Shown here: positions 15,822 through 23,881 of the stretch, piece by piece
Layout: every line of letters starts with the position of its first letter
Numbering within the stretch: position 1 is the stretch's first letter
NCBI GenBank assembly: GCA_013288235.1
Contig: JABDCF010000029.1
Coordinates: 1 to 36,920 of the forward strand
Origin: Bacteroidota bacterium
GTDB taxonomy: Bacteria > Bacteroidota > Bacteroidia > Sphingobacteriales > Sphingobacteriaceae
Direction of reading: 5' to 3'
Length of the DNA: 36,920 bases
Program-made: the position numbers and the translations under genes
Notes under the pieces: generated by a model
Databases searched by the model: none
What the model saw: the letters and a program-made list of their open reading frames with translations, nothing else
What the model was told of the DNA's origin: nothing

Positions 15822-16457
15822 GAGTGTTCGAAAGATTTTTAAAAAGCTGTGGCAACGTGCGATTCCTTCCTTGGGGAAGGAGCAATGTCATTAAGTTAAG
15901 AGAATTAATATCGAACACCCAACACCGAATTTTGAATAATAAAGTAAGAAACTTCGAAATTCGATATTCAAAATTCATTATTCGATATTAAATTCCTTCA
16001 CTTTTTCCTTAACTTAATGACATTGGGGGAAGGAGGAGGTAGGGGTTTAGCGAACTATTTAGACACCGTTTCAAGGGTTACCGTCCGCAAACATAGCGGC
16101 GAAACCCCTCCCCGCCACCTCACAGCCTACCGCAACCCCTCCCCTTTAAGTTAACCCACAAAAATAAGCAGCAAATAACGCACCGTTAATATAAAATCGG
16201 CGATCACCAAACGTTCCTATGGAACGTAAAAACGATTTTTGACTCGATTTCTACCAACCAGGCATCCCTACAGCACGCATTTTTTGTTTTTTCGTCCCAT
16301 CGGGACGTCTGGTTGGTAGAAAATATAGTCGCCAACAAATGCGTTCCGTAGGAACGTTTGGTGAAATCGACTACTATATCCGCCTAACCAAATTTTGTGG
16401 GTTAACTTAAACCCCTTGGAGGGAGTTTTGGCGGCAAGTCAAATCTTTCGAACACTC
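15822..16457. repeat. Six nested palindromes (composite repeat region)
   Basis: Perfect arm pairs lie one inside another. Outer: GAGTGTTCGAAAGATTT (15822-15838) with 16441-16457. On its left flank is a separate pair, CAATGTCATTAAGTTAAG (15883-15900) with 16008-16025, enclosing the 15905-15991 element. On its right flank is TTTAAGTTAACCCACAAAA (16145-16163) with 16393-16411. Inside that lie CACCAAACGTTCC (16205-16217) with 16351-16363, TTTCTACCAACCAG (16248-16261) with 16309-16322, and CGTCCCATCGGGACG (16293-16307). No reading frame in this 865-bp gap looks real. Confidence 0.85.
15905..15991 (+). repeat. Dispersed palindromic element, copy 1
   Basis: Arms TAATATCGAA (15906-15915) and TTCGATATTA (15981-15990) flank words such as CGAATTTTGAAT. 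The blocks TTAATATCGAACACCCAA, GAATTTTGAAT and GTAAGAAACTT recur in the same order, on the opposite strand, at 36797-36876. Confidence 0.8.
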
Positions 16458-16610
16458 GTAATTTGGGAATTTCGATTTCGGATTTTTTTTGCACCTTCGT
16501 CCTTCTATTTAAACCATCCAATACTGCAAACTGCTACTGCCCACTGCAAACTACACAACACTGGCATCGTTATTGTTCTAATAATCCTATCTACTAAATA
16601 TCAAAACAAC

Positions 16611-16997
16611 ATGAAAGATACCACAAGAGTAATAGCAGCGCTTTTAATTGGCGCGGCGGCGGGTGCAGCATTAGGATTATTACTGGCACCTGAAAAAGGC
16701 GAAACAGTTAGGGAAGGAATCGCCGACTTTGTAAACGACCTGATTGATGCTGCAAAAAATAAAGCCCAATCAGCAGGCGGTAATTTAAAGGACATAGGCA
16801 ATACTGCATTTGATAGGGCCAAATCAAAATTCAGGGGCGCGGTTAGTGATGCTGCTGATTATAAAGATGAAGCCATTGACGCTGCAAAAGCCAAGGTTGA
16901 AAATGCAAAGGATGAAGCCCGCAGTAATTATAACAGCGCTAAAACTAAAGTTAAAGGTACCGCTGATGATTGGAACGACTCCATTCAGAAAGCATAA
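16611..16997 (+). CDS. YtxH-domain protein
   Basis: From the ATG at 16611 this is 128 residues; longer upstream starts run into palindromic repeat and are rejected. The N-terminal segment (RVIAALLIGAAAGAALGLLL, about residues 5-24) is a glycine-zipper membrane helix followed by APEKGETVRE, the hallmark of YtxH proteins. The rest is a charged, Ala/Lys/Asp-rich helical region with repeated DAAK and KAKV-like units, as in LEA-like or apolipoprotein-like stress proteins. Related genes are often stress-induced, but no regulatory site is visible here. A terminator follows. Confidence 0.9.
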   Translation: MKDTTRVIAALLIGAAAGAALGLLLAPEKGETVREGIADFVNDLIDAAKNKAQSAGGNLKDIGNTAFDRAKSKFRGAVSDAADYKDEAIDAAKAKVENAKDEARSNYNSAKTKVKGTADDWNDSIQKA

Positions 16998-17013
16998 TTG
17001 GTTAAATCCGTAA

Positions 17014-17056
17014 AATACAGAAAACCCGGCCATTACGCTGGGTTTTCTGTGTTTTA
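17014..17056 (+). terminator. Intrinsic terminator after the YtxH gene
   Basis: CAGAAAACCC (17018-17027) pairs perfectly with GGGTTTTCTG (17040-17049) and is followed by TGTTTT. The A-rich left flank may let it work on the minus strand too, for the convergent peptidase gene. Confidence 0.8.
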
Positions 17057-17087
17057 CAACGCTGCTCCAGGAGCGAAGTATTGCGAC

Positions 17088-18965
17088 CTACTTTGCTGTC
17101 CATTTATTGTTGCTTTCGTTGGCATCCATAAATATGCCGCCATCCAGCACTACTGATTTTATCGTTTTATCAGTTTTTATCAATAGGGATATTTGCCTTT
17201 GGTTTTCCTCCCAAACAATTGGTGTTTGATGGAAGGTTTCGGTAGAGCCATCGCCGTATGTTACATTGGCATCGAAGGGAATTGCAAACCCGCCGATATT
17301 ATGAATCGATAAATCATACCCGCCCTTTGTTTTCTTTACATTTTGCAAATCGAGGTCAATATAGTAGTTTGTAAAGAACCAGTTATTAAAAAACCAGTTA
17401 AGGTTTTTGCCTGATCCTGAGTTCATCGAATTAAAATAATCCCATGGAATTGGGTGTTTGCCATTCCAATTGTCCATATAAGTGTGCAGTGCTTTCTTAA
17501 ACAGGTCATCGCCCAGCATATCTTTTAAGGCAAAATAACTTAGTGATGGTTTGCCGTATGAGTTATTACCATAACCGCCCCTTAACTCGCTCGACGGGGT
17601 AATGACAGGCAAGTCTTCGGCAGTAACTGCATGATGTATCCAGCCATCAATCCGGAATTGTTTATATAAGTCATCTGCCTGTTTCTGGCCAACTTCAGAT
17701 GCGCCAATAAGGCGTTCAAATGTGGTTGCCCAACCTTCGTCCATAAAAGCATAACGGCTTTCGTTTATACCCATGTAAAAAGGGAAATAAGTATGCGCTA
17801 TCTCGTGATCTTGTACAAATTGCGAAAAATGGACATCATCATTATGGCTGTCGTTTACCATCATTGGGTATTCCATGTCAGCATAGCCCTGAAATGAGGT
17901 CATCTTTGGGAAAGGATAGGGGACACCAGGCCAGTTGTGCGACAGCCAATTCAGTGAATTACACCCCGCTTTAACAGCATTATGAAAATCTTTCGCATTA
18001 TCTAAAAATGCCGATTGCATACTTGCGCGGCGGCCGGTAGCATCATCTACCACTGTGCTGGCGGCGTCCCAATCATAATGGTTGCTCAAACCAACGGCCA
18101 TATCGCTCACATTGGCGGCCTTCCAGTTCCAGGTATTTACATCGTTTTGTGTAGTGACCCTTTTTGCAGCCCAGTCTTCGGCTGTGGCTATGTGTATGGT
18201 TGAATCGCTGGTAAAGGATTGCTGTAGCCTTTTAGCGTACTCAGGCTGTAAAACCTGGCCCGCGTTAAGCAACGTACCTGTTGCCCAAACCATATAGTTT
18301 TTCGGTACGGTTACATGCAGCGTGTAATCATTAAAATCGTTATAAAATTCCTGTGCATCCAGAAACGGCAACGTATCCCAGCCATTATAATCGTCATAAA
18401 CTGATACCCTCGGATAAAAATAAGCGAGGTAATAGCTGGTTGAATCGATGGCGCCTTCGCGGCCCTGCCCCTTGGCGATTTCGAAATGCCAGTTTATATC
18501 TAACTGAACAGAATCATGCGGCATCAGTGGTTTTGGCAGGCTTACCATTTGGTTTGTGGCCGAGGCTGCGGCATTATTCCAGTTTTTCTTTACACCATTT
18601 ACAAGGAAAGTATCTATTTGCACACCGGGCGTTAAATAATCATCAGGAGCGCCGTCAAACCTGGCGGCTCCGGGGCGGTGTATATTTAATATCAGCTTCA
18701 TGTTAAGCCTTTTTAATGTATCCGGGCTGTTATTAAAATACGTGATATGCTCAATCCCCTTTATATTAGCATTGGGTGGCATCGCGGTAATCGAAATATC
18801 GTAACGCGCATGGTTTTCCCAATAGTTTTTACCGGGGCGCCCATCCGGCGAGCGGGTTTCTTTTTTAAAAGCGCGCTGAATATCGCGCGGCATATAAAGG
18901 CTTTGTGCCTGCCCCTGAACCAGGAAGATACAGCATAAGGCAGACAGGATGATGGATTTGTACAT
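17088..18965 (-). CDS. Secreted M1-family zinc metallopeptidase
   Basis: This 625-residue protein starts with a signal peptide (MYKSIILSALCCIFLVQGQA) and is probably periplasmic. It has the gluzincin site HEIAH (387-391) with the third zinc ligand Glu410 exactly 18 residues further on (FMDEGWATTFE). The exopeptidase signature that is usually GxMEN appears here as YADMEYP (about 361-367), a common variant in this branch. Family members cleave N-terminal residues from peptides. No ERAP-like C-terminal domain is evident. The gene is convergent with the YtxH gene; its 5' side faces a candidate small RNA at about 19.16 kb. Confidence 0.93.
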   Translation of the reverse strand: MYKSIILSALCCIFLVQGQAQSLYMPRDIQRAFKKETRSPDGRPGKNYWENHARYDISITAMPPNANIKGIEHITYFNNSPDTLKRLNMKLILNIHRPGAARFDGAPDDYLTPGVQIDTFLVNGVKKNWNNAAASATNQMVSLPKPLMPHDSVQLDINWHFEIAKGQGREGAIDSTSYYLAYFYPRVSVYDDYNGWDTLPFLDAQEFYNDFNDYTLHVTVPKNYMVWATGTLLNAGQVLQPEYAKRLQQSFTSDSTIHIATAEDWAAKRVTTQNDVNTWNWKAANVSDMAVGLSNHYDWDAASTVVDDATGRRASMQSAFLDNAKDFHNAVKAGCNSLNWLSHNWPGVPYPFPKMTSFQGYADMEYPMMVNDSHNDDVHFSQFVQDHEIAHTYFPFYMGINESRYAFMDEGWATTFERLIGASEVGQKQADDLYKQFRIDGWIHHAVTAEDLPVITPSSELRGGYGNNSYGKPSLSYFALKDMLGDDLFKKALHTYMDNWNGKHPIPWDYFNSMNSGSGKNLNWFFNNWFFTNYYIDLDLQNVKKTKGGYDLSIHNIGGFAIPFDANVTYGDGSTETFHQTPIVWEENQRQISLLIKTDKTIKSVVLDGGIFMDANESNNKWTAK

Positions 18966-19127
18966 TTTTTAGTCGGTTTTTACCGGCAAATTAAAAACAA
19001 TTAATTTAAAACTTATGGACAATAGATTAGCTGGCACATCTTTTAAATATTTACTGCTTTATTTTCAATGATTTGCCATTTTAAAAAAGCAATTGCAACA
19101 AGTTTGCAAAAAAAAATGCGTTTACTA

Positions 19128-19230
19128 TTTGCACTCCCACAAATAATTTTTTACTTTGCAGCAGTTATTTTAATAGGGGTATTAAATAACTAATTTGTAG
19201 CCACCTGCCTTATGGCGGGTGGTTTTTTTT
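19128..19230 (+). ncRNA. Candidate small RNA with its own promoter and terminator
   Basis: TTTG (19128-19131), a 19-bp gap and TTACTTTG (19151-19158) form a near-consensus Bacteroidota promoter. The predicted RNA starts around 19163. It folds first as AGTTATTTTAATA (19163-19175) against TATTAAATAACT (19180-19191), with a GGGG loop and one bulge. It then ends in CCACCTGCC (19201-19209) against GGCGGGTGG (19214-19222), followed by eight T. There is no reading frame. The RNA itself would be about 65 nt, from 19163 to 19230. No known RNA family is recognised. Confidence 0.5.
19201..19230 (+). terminator. Strong intrinsic terminator of the candidate small RNA
   Basis: A 9-bp GC-rich stem with one G-U pair, a TTAT loop and T8. 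No plus-strand gene lies upstream of it, because the M1 peptidase gene is divergent. Confidence 0.85.
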
Positions 19231-19236
19231 GTTTGG

Positions 19237-19472
19237 GATTTCACCGATTATGTTAGGATTTCACCGATTATAAAAAAGATTTCACAGATTATTTAAAAAA
19301 GATTTCACAGATTAGTGATGGTGATTGCACCGATTGTAATTTTTAAAATCTACTTCGTCACTTTAACTGCGTAAATTTGCACCCCGGATCATTTGAATTT
19401 ATCGATAGTCTCTTTTAAATCGGTGTAATCATAATCTAATCGGTGAAATCATAATAAGTAATCGGTGTAATC
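19237..19472. repeat. Word-repeat inverted element around the Smr-gene promoter
   Basis: GATTTCACCGATTA occurs at 19237-19250 and 19257-19270, with GATTTCACAGATTA variants near 19278 and 19301. The reverse complement TAATCGGTGAAATC lies at 19437-19450, with close variants at 19418-19430 and 19460-19472. Between the arms, TAAATTTG (19372-19379) is a possible -7 box for the gene at 19482, so the right arm would be its 5' leader. One more copy of the word lies at 12303-12316. Confidence 0.8.
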
Positions 19473-19481
19473 CCCAAAAAA

Positions 19482-20429
19482 ATGAAATATAAATTAGGTG
19501 ATTTTGTGCGCTTTGTTGACGAGAAAATGGAAGGTTTTGTAACCCGGATCATTGACGATCAGATGATCGGCGTTACCGGTGAGGACGATTTTGAGATACC
19601 GGTGCTGGCCAGTAAAGTAACAACAGTACACGGTTATCAGCCTCCCGGCACAACAAAAAATATTGCTGACGTTGCTGAACCTGCCGTTACAGGTGAATTT
19701 AAAACCAAAGGCGTGTATATAGCGGTGGCAGCGGATGCCAAAGCTAATTCGGTGGTGCATTTTCATTTGGTTAATGATACCTCGTTCCAGTTATTGGCAA
19801 CCCTGACTACTGAAAAACAGCAGAAATTTAAAGGGGAATATGCAGGCATAATCGCACCAAACACAGCTGTAAAAATTTATTCCGAGCAATTGGCCGATCT
19901 GCAACTTTGGCCAAAGTTTGTATTCAACGTCCTGTTTTATACTACACTAAATATTGAACCGCCTGCGCCATTAGCAGTAAGCGAAAAGTTTAAAGCAAAA
20001 GATTTTTCGGGTACGAAAAAACAAGTACCCATATTAAACCAACCTGGCTGGGTAATTCAACTTGACGAAGCGGAGGTAATAATAGATGCCCAAAAGCTAA
20101 AGGAGAGTTTTTTTAAATCGCCCGAAGATAAAGCCGTTATTGAAAAACCCGTTGCTGAGGTTGACCTGCATATTGAGAAATTACGTAATGACTATCAATT
20201 TATAAACAGCACCGAAATAATGAGCATACAGTTGGCCTATTTCCACAAAATGCTTGACGCGGCCGTTGTTCATCAACTACCGGAAATTACATTTATCCAT
20301 GGCGCCGGAAACGGTACCTTGCGGCACGAATTGCATAAAATTTTAAGCAAACATCAAAAAATACAAACCTTTATAGATGCACGTAAAGAGAAATTCGGGT
20401 ATGGGGCAACAAAGGTTTTGTTGAAATAA
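19482..20429 (+). CDS. DUF2027 and Smr-domain protein
   Basis: This 315-residue protein starts KYKLGDFVRFVDEKMEGFVT, a Tudor/SH3-like opening of DUF2027 proteins. It continues with a beta-rich domain (about residues 70-200) and ends with an Smr domain (about 225-315) containing VDLHIEKL and HGAGNGTLRHEL. Smr domains occur at the end of MutS2 and in free-standing nucleases that act on branched or stalled nucleic acid; MutS ATPase parts are absent here. The short leader is made of word-repeat sequence, and ATG 19482 follows ten bases after it. The substrate is unknown. Confidence 0.9.
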   Translation: MKYKLGDFVRFVDEKMEGFVTRIIDDQMIGVTGEDDFEIPVLASKVTTVHGYQPPGTTKNIADVAEPAVTGEFKTKGVYIAVAADAKANSVVHFHLVNDTSFQLLATLTTEKQQKFKGEYAGIIAPNTAVKIYSEQLADLQLWPKFVFNVLFYTTLNIEPPAPLAVSEKFKAKDFSGTKKQVPILNQPGWVIQLDEAEVIIDAQKLKESFFKSPEDKAVIEKPVAEVDLHIEKLRNDYQFINSTEIMSIQLAYFHKMLDAAVVHQLPEITFIHGAGNGTLRHELHKILSKHQKIQTFIDARKEKFGYGATKVLLK

Positions 20430-20468
20430 TAATTGTGAAACTGCCTACCTCCACAAATCCATTTCCTC

Positions 20469-20501
20469 TTTGTCGTTCTGAGCGAAGCGAAGAATGACAA
20501 A
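20469..20501. repeat. Short palindromic repeat between convergent genes
   Basis: TTTGTCGTTCT (20469-20479) pairs with AGAATGACAAA (20491-20501), with GAGCGAAGCGA in the loop. This is a widespread intergenic repeat type. Placed between the convergent Smr and DUF3472 genes, it may act as a terminator. Confidence 0.8.
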
Positions 20502-20507
20502 AAAGTA

Positions 20508-21839
20508 TTAAGGCAGCTTATCCAACACCACCTCCGGTATTTTACCGGCCTTTGGCCGTTCGAAAACCGTGTTGCGTACGGTATAATCATTAAAAAAACC
20601 GCAATTTTTGAGATAGAATGCGCCATCATCTACCCCGCCCGCGTAATCCATTCGGTAGCCTTGTATGCCGGTATTATCGATGGTGAAACGGGCTTTATTT
20701 AACTGCAACCATTTGCCATTTTCATCAGCCAGCCATTCATTGTTAAAAAACACCTTCCGGGTTATGGTGCCTTGTTCTGGTTCAAAGTTTTCTAAAAACG
20801 AGTGCAGGTGTTTTAAATAGGTATTGGTTTGCGGACGGCTAAAACTGGCTATCAGTTGCCATTTGCCGACCTCGGGCGCAAAGAAATAGGCTGTATAAAC
20901 GGTATGGTTATCGGCCACGGGCTTTGCGTGCATCAAAAATTTATAGGTGTTACCAGCCTTCCAGTTATACAACAAATAACTTTGTCCGCCCGAGCCCTCG
21001 CTACCAAACTCACCTGTGTGTACTCCTTCGCCTTTTTTTAACATGATAATTTTCTGATCTTCGGGAATATGTTTGGGGTCGTCGGTTTTAAACGGACTCC
21101 ATACCGAAAACAAAATATGGCGCTCGGTAGGTGAATTTACCTGCATCCCAAAATAGCCTTCGCCAAAGCCATCAGCCATAAAATACGAGCCTAACACATC
21201 GTTGCCTTTGGGCACGGTAACTTCATTATAAAACCATTCGGCGTTTACCTTATCCGGCATAACATAGCCAAGGTGCACCGACGGCCCACGGCGCCCCCAA
21301 TAAAAAAAGTCGCCATCATTATTTTTTACGAAAGTCGTTTTGCCGTCAACCGCTGTTCCTGAAATTTTTATGCTGCTGATATCCGCATAGTTGGTGCCAG
21401 TTCGGCCAATAGCTTTAATTTGAATAGCAACATAGCCGGTATCAGTAACCTCCCATTCGCCGGCATAATAATCTTTTTGAATGTCACCCGTTAGGGTAAC
21501 CTGTTTAGTTGTTTTAAAGGCCGAAATGGCTAACAAGCTCCTGCCATCGGGTACGGAGAGGTTTAGCCAGAGTTTAACCTTGCCCTTAGTAGCAAAACGC
21601 ACATAGGCGGTGAACTTAATATCGCGGTTGGTCCAATCAATAATACCTTTATTGCTGATAGCTCCGCCGGTGCTGTCTTTTCCGGTACGCCAGACATTGC
21701 CGCCAAGCGGAACGGTGACCAGGCTATCAGCATTTAACCTGGTTGTATGAACTAAGCTATGTTTGCTGACAAAACCGGTCGCCAGCAAGCCTGGTATAAA
21801 TAATATAATTGAACGGATAATAACCTTACTGAATTTCAT
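20508..21839 (-). CDS. Secreted DUF3472/DUF5077 protein
   Basis: This 443-residue protein has a hydrophobic N-terminus (about residues 5-25) that looks like a signal peptide or anchor. Residues about 40-165 form a beta-sandwich of the DUF5077 type, and residues about 180-430 match DUF3472, with FFYWGRRGPSVHLGY and ADGFGEGYFGMQ. Proteins of this kind accompany polysaccharide-degrading genes in Bacteroidota; their activity is not established to my knowledge. The start codon overlaps the end of the upstream kinase gene by 14 bp, so the two are translationally coupled and probably serve the same sugar. Confidence 0.85.
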   Translation of the reverse strand: MKFSKVIIRSIILFIPGLLATGFVSKHSLVHTTRLNADSLVTVPLGGNVWRTGKDSTGGAISNKGIIDWTNRDIKFTAYVRFATKGKVKLWLNLSVPDGRSLLAISAFKTTKQVTLTGDIQKDYYAGEWEVTDTGYVAIQIKAIGRTGTNYADISSIKISGTAVDGKTTFVKNNDGDFFYWGRRGPSVHLGYVMPDKVNAEWFYNEVTVPKGNDVLGSYFMADGFGEGYFGMQVNSPTERHILFSVWSPFKTDDPKHIPEDQKIIMLKKGEGVHTGEFGSEGSGGQSYLLYNWKAGNTYKFLMHAKPVADNHTVYTAYFFAPEVGKWQLIASFSRPQTNTYLKHLHSFLENFEPEQGTITRKVFFNNEWLADENGKWLQLNKARFTIDNTGIQGYRMDYAGGVDDGAFYLKNCGFFNDYTVRNTVFERPKAGKIPEVVLDKLP

Positions 21840-22932
21840 GCTGCCATGTTTTTAAAATGATATTATTTAATGTTTCCTTTGCCTCTTCCAATTTTTTAAC
21901 CAATTGTAATTGCGCCTGTGTACGCTGTAAGTTATGCCAGGGCGAATGTATCTTGTAATAAATATCGCCGTTCAGGTAATCGGTTAAAAACCTTACAACC
22001 TGCATATATGGTATAAGCAAAACCCCATCGATTAATGAGTTTACTTCAGCTTCAGTCAAAAACTTAGTAGCTTGCTTTAAATATCCTTTTGTGTAAGCTG
22101 TAAATAACGGAATATTAAGCCTTATAAGGTTAAGGTCCGGCTCATCCTCGGGGGCATTATTGATAATGGTACGTATGGCATCGCCGAAATCATAAGCCAC
22201 ATATCCGGGCATTACGGTGTCAAGGTCGATCACACATTGTGCATGATCATGCTCGTCCAGCAAAACGTTATTAAACTTGGTATCGTTATGGATAATCCTT
22301 TCGGAGAGCACGCCCATACTTCCCAGTTGCAAAATCCAGCCCATTTCTTGCCTGCGCTGGTTGATGAATTCAATTTCGGGCGATACTTTGTTCAACCTGT
22401 GGGCTGAATCCGCCGCTATGGCTTTATCGAGGTTGGCCAGCCGGAATTCGATATTATGAAAATTTGGAATGGTATCAATAACCAGTTTCGTATCCATATC
22501 TGCCAGCATAGCCTGGAAACGGCCGAATGCCCTGCCGCCCTCAAAAGCCTGCCTTTCGGTTAACACCTGGTCGTAGCTTTTGGTATTATTTAAAAAAAGG
22601 AAAACACGCCAGTAACTACCTGCGCTGTCCTCAATAAAATACTCGCTATCGTTATTTTCAATCAATGTCAGCACCTGTTTTTCGGGATCGGCACCAGGTA
22701 CTGCTTTTAGCTTGTCCTTTAAATGCCGGGTAACATTAACCAGGTTGTTCATCAGGCCCGGCACATCCTTAAATACAAAATGGTTTATTTTTTGCAACAG
22801 GTAATTATTGCCTGTATCGGTAATAACCTTGTAGGTATCATTAATATGTCCCGAACCAAATGGCCGTATAGTTGCTATTTTACCATGCACCTTAAACAGC
22901 GAAACAATATCCTCAACAGCTATATCAGTCAA
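21826..22932 (-). CDS. Aminoglycoside-phosphotransferase-fold sugar kinase, NahK-like
   Basis: This is a 368-residue cytoplasmic kinase. FGSGHINDTYKV (about 25-36) is the nucleotide loop, RIIHNDTKFNNVLLD (about 212-226) holds the catalytic Asp217 and a metal-binding Asn, and CVIDLDTVMPG (about 233-243) holds the second metal Asp. The pattern and GSGHIN opening are as in N-acetylhexosamine 1-kinase (NahK), which makes GlcNAc- or GalNAc-1-phosphate. The start is a TTG at 22932; no in-frame ATG gives the full N-terminus. It overlaps the DUF3472 gene, and GH20 and GH30 genes lie downstream in the same direction. The exact sugar is inferred. Confidence 0.85.
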   Translation of the reverse strand: MTDIAVEDIVSLFKVHGKIATIRPFGSGHINDTYKVITDTGNNYLLQKINHFVFKDVPGLMNNLVNVTRHLKDKLKAVPGADPEKQVLTLIENNDSEYFIEDSAGSYWRVFLFLNNTKSYDQVLTERQAFEGGRAFGRFQAMLADMDTKLVIDTIPNFHNIEFRLANLDKAIAADSAHRLNKVSPEIEFINQRRQEMGWILQLGSMGVLSERIIHNDTKFNNVLLDEHDHAQCVIDLDTVMPGYVAYDFGDAIRTIINNAPEDEPDLNLIRLNIPLFTAYTKGYLKQATKFLTEAEVNSLIDGVLLIPYMQVVRFLTDYLNGDIYYKIHSPWHNLQRTQAQLQLVKKLEEAKETLNNIILKTWQHEIQ

Positions 22933-23063
22933 CTTGATTTTTTTAACGGCATAAAGATCGTATTTAAACCAATTGGTATAACAAATGACATGGTGAATTT
23001 TTTGTTAATATTTTAAAATCCACTTAATTTAGGGGAATTACCTTAGCTGATCAATTTTAGGTT

Positions 23064-23726
23064 ATGGAAACAGCAAAAAAGACAGTGGCATTTTTCTTAT
23101 TGATGTGTGCGGCGTTAAGCTATGTGAATGCTCAAAAAAAAATAAACGAAGGGACAGTTACCTACGATGTAAGCTACGAGCTGAATGCCGACCAGCTTCA
23201 ATATGCCAGCCTGTTGCCAAAAGAGATTACCTGTTATTTTAGAGGTGACTCTTGCGCATCCATTGTTAACCAGGGGCCGGCAAAAATAAAAGGAGTTACC
23301 GTTTTTAAGGCGAATTACCGCAGCCTGCTGGTTGATATGCCCACTTCATCAAAAAAGATAGTTGTAGTTTTTACGCCCGATGAAGTAGCGCAGGAAAAAG
23401 CTGCAAACCCGCAGCTTACAGGTGTTAAAGGAACAGAAAAACAAATTATTGATGGGTATAGTTGCAGCAAAGTAAGTATTACTGATACAAAAAATGGCGC
23501 CGTTTACGAAATATGGGTGACCAACGATATTGACCTTGCGCCAAACTCCCTGAGTAAGTTGGTAAGTGATTTTGGCGGCGTGCCTGTAAAGTTTGTAACT
23601 TTTAACCGGGGCATAAAGGTTAATGCCGAGATTAAGGAAATTAAAGAGATGCCTGTACCCCCTGGTTTTTTTAGTGCCACGAAAGATTATCAGCCCATGA
23701 CGCTAAGTGAGTTGCAGGCGATGTAG
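23064..23726 (+). CDS. Secreted protein, GLPGLI/DUF4412-like
   Basis: This 220-residue protein has a signal peptide (about residues 1-23, ending VNAQ). The mature part opens INEGTVTYDVSYELN and contains DGYSCSKVSI followed by YEIWVTNDI, a pattern seen in Bacteroidota periplasmic proteins of the GLPGLI and DUF4412 type. No catalytic residues are evident. It is alone on the plus strand between minus-strand sugar genes. A word-repeat element follows directly after its stop. Confidence 0.75.
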   Translation: METAKKTVAFFLLMCAALSYVNAQKKINEGTVTYDVSYELNADQLQYASLLPKEITCYFRGDSCASIVNQGPAKIKGVTVFKANYRSLLVDMPTSSKKIVVVFTPDEVAQEKAANPQLTGVKGTEKQIIDGYSCSKVSITDTKNGAVYEIWVTNDIDLAPNSLSKLVSDFGGVPVKFVTFNRGIKVNAEIKEIKEMPVPPGFFSATKDYQPMTLSELQAM

Positions 23727-23734
23727 GGAGGTAT

Positions 23735-23876
23735 ATGTGCAGATGTGCGGATTTTAAATGTGCAAATTAAAAAAGAGCTGCGAATGTGCGGATACTAAGA
23801 TGTGCGGATAAGATTACCAAATTTCAAACGCAACCGTTTCAAATCCGCACATCTGCACATCAAAAATCCGCACATT
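23735..23876. repeat. Word-repeat inverted element between convergent genes
   Basis: ATGTGCAGATGTGCGGATTT (23735-23754) pairs perfectly over 20 bp with 23841-23860. Further copies of the word ATGTGCGGAT occur inside (about 23784 and 23800), and AATCCGCACATT lies at 23865-23876. It fills the gap between the convergent DUF4412-like and creatininase-like genes. Confidence 0.85.
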
Positions 23877-23881
23877 AACGG

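Noticed and set aside
16395..16610. N-terminal extension of the YtxH frame
   Set aside because: It is encoded by the palindromic repeat region; the glycine-zipper protein starts naturally at the ATG at 16611.
19237..19472. Repeated words as a possible CRISPR array
   Set aside because: The repeats are only 12-14 bases, irregularly spaced, degenerate, and inverted in the second half; there are no spacers of constant length and no cas genes.
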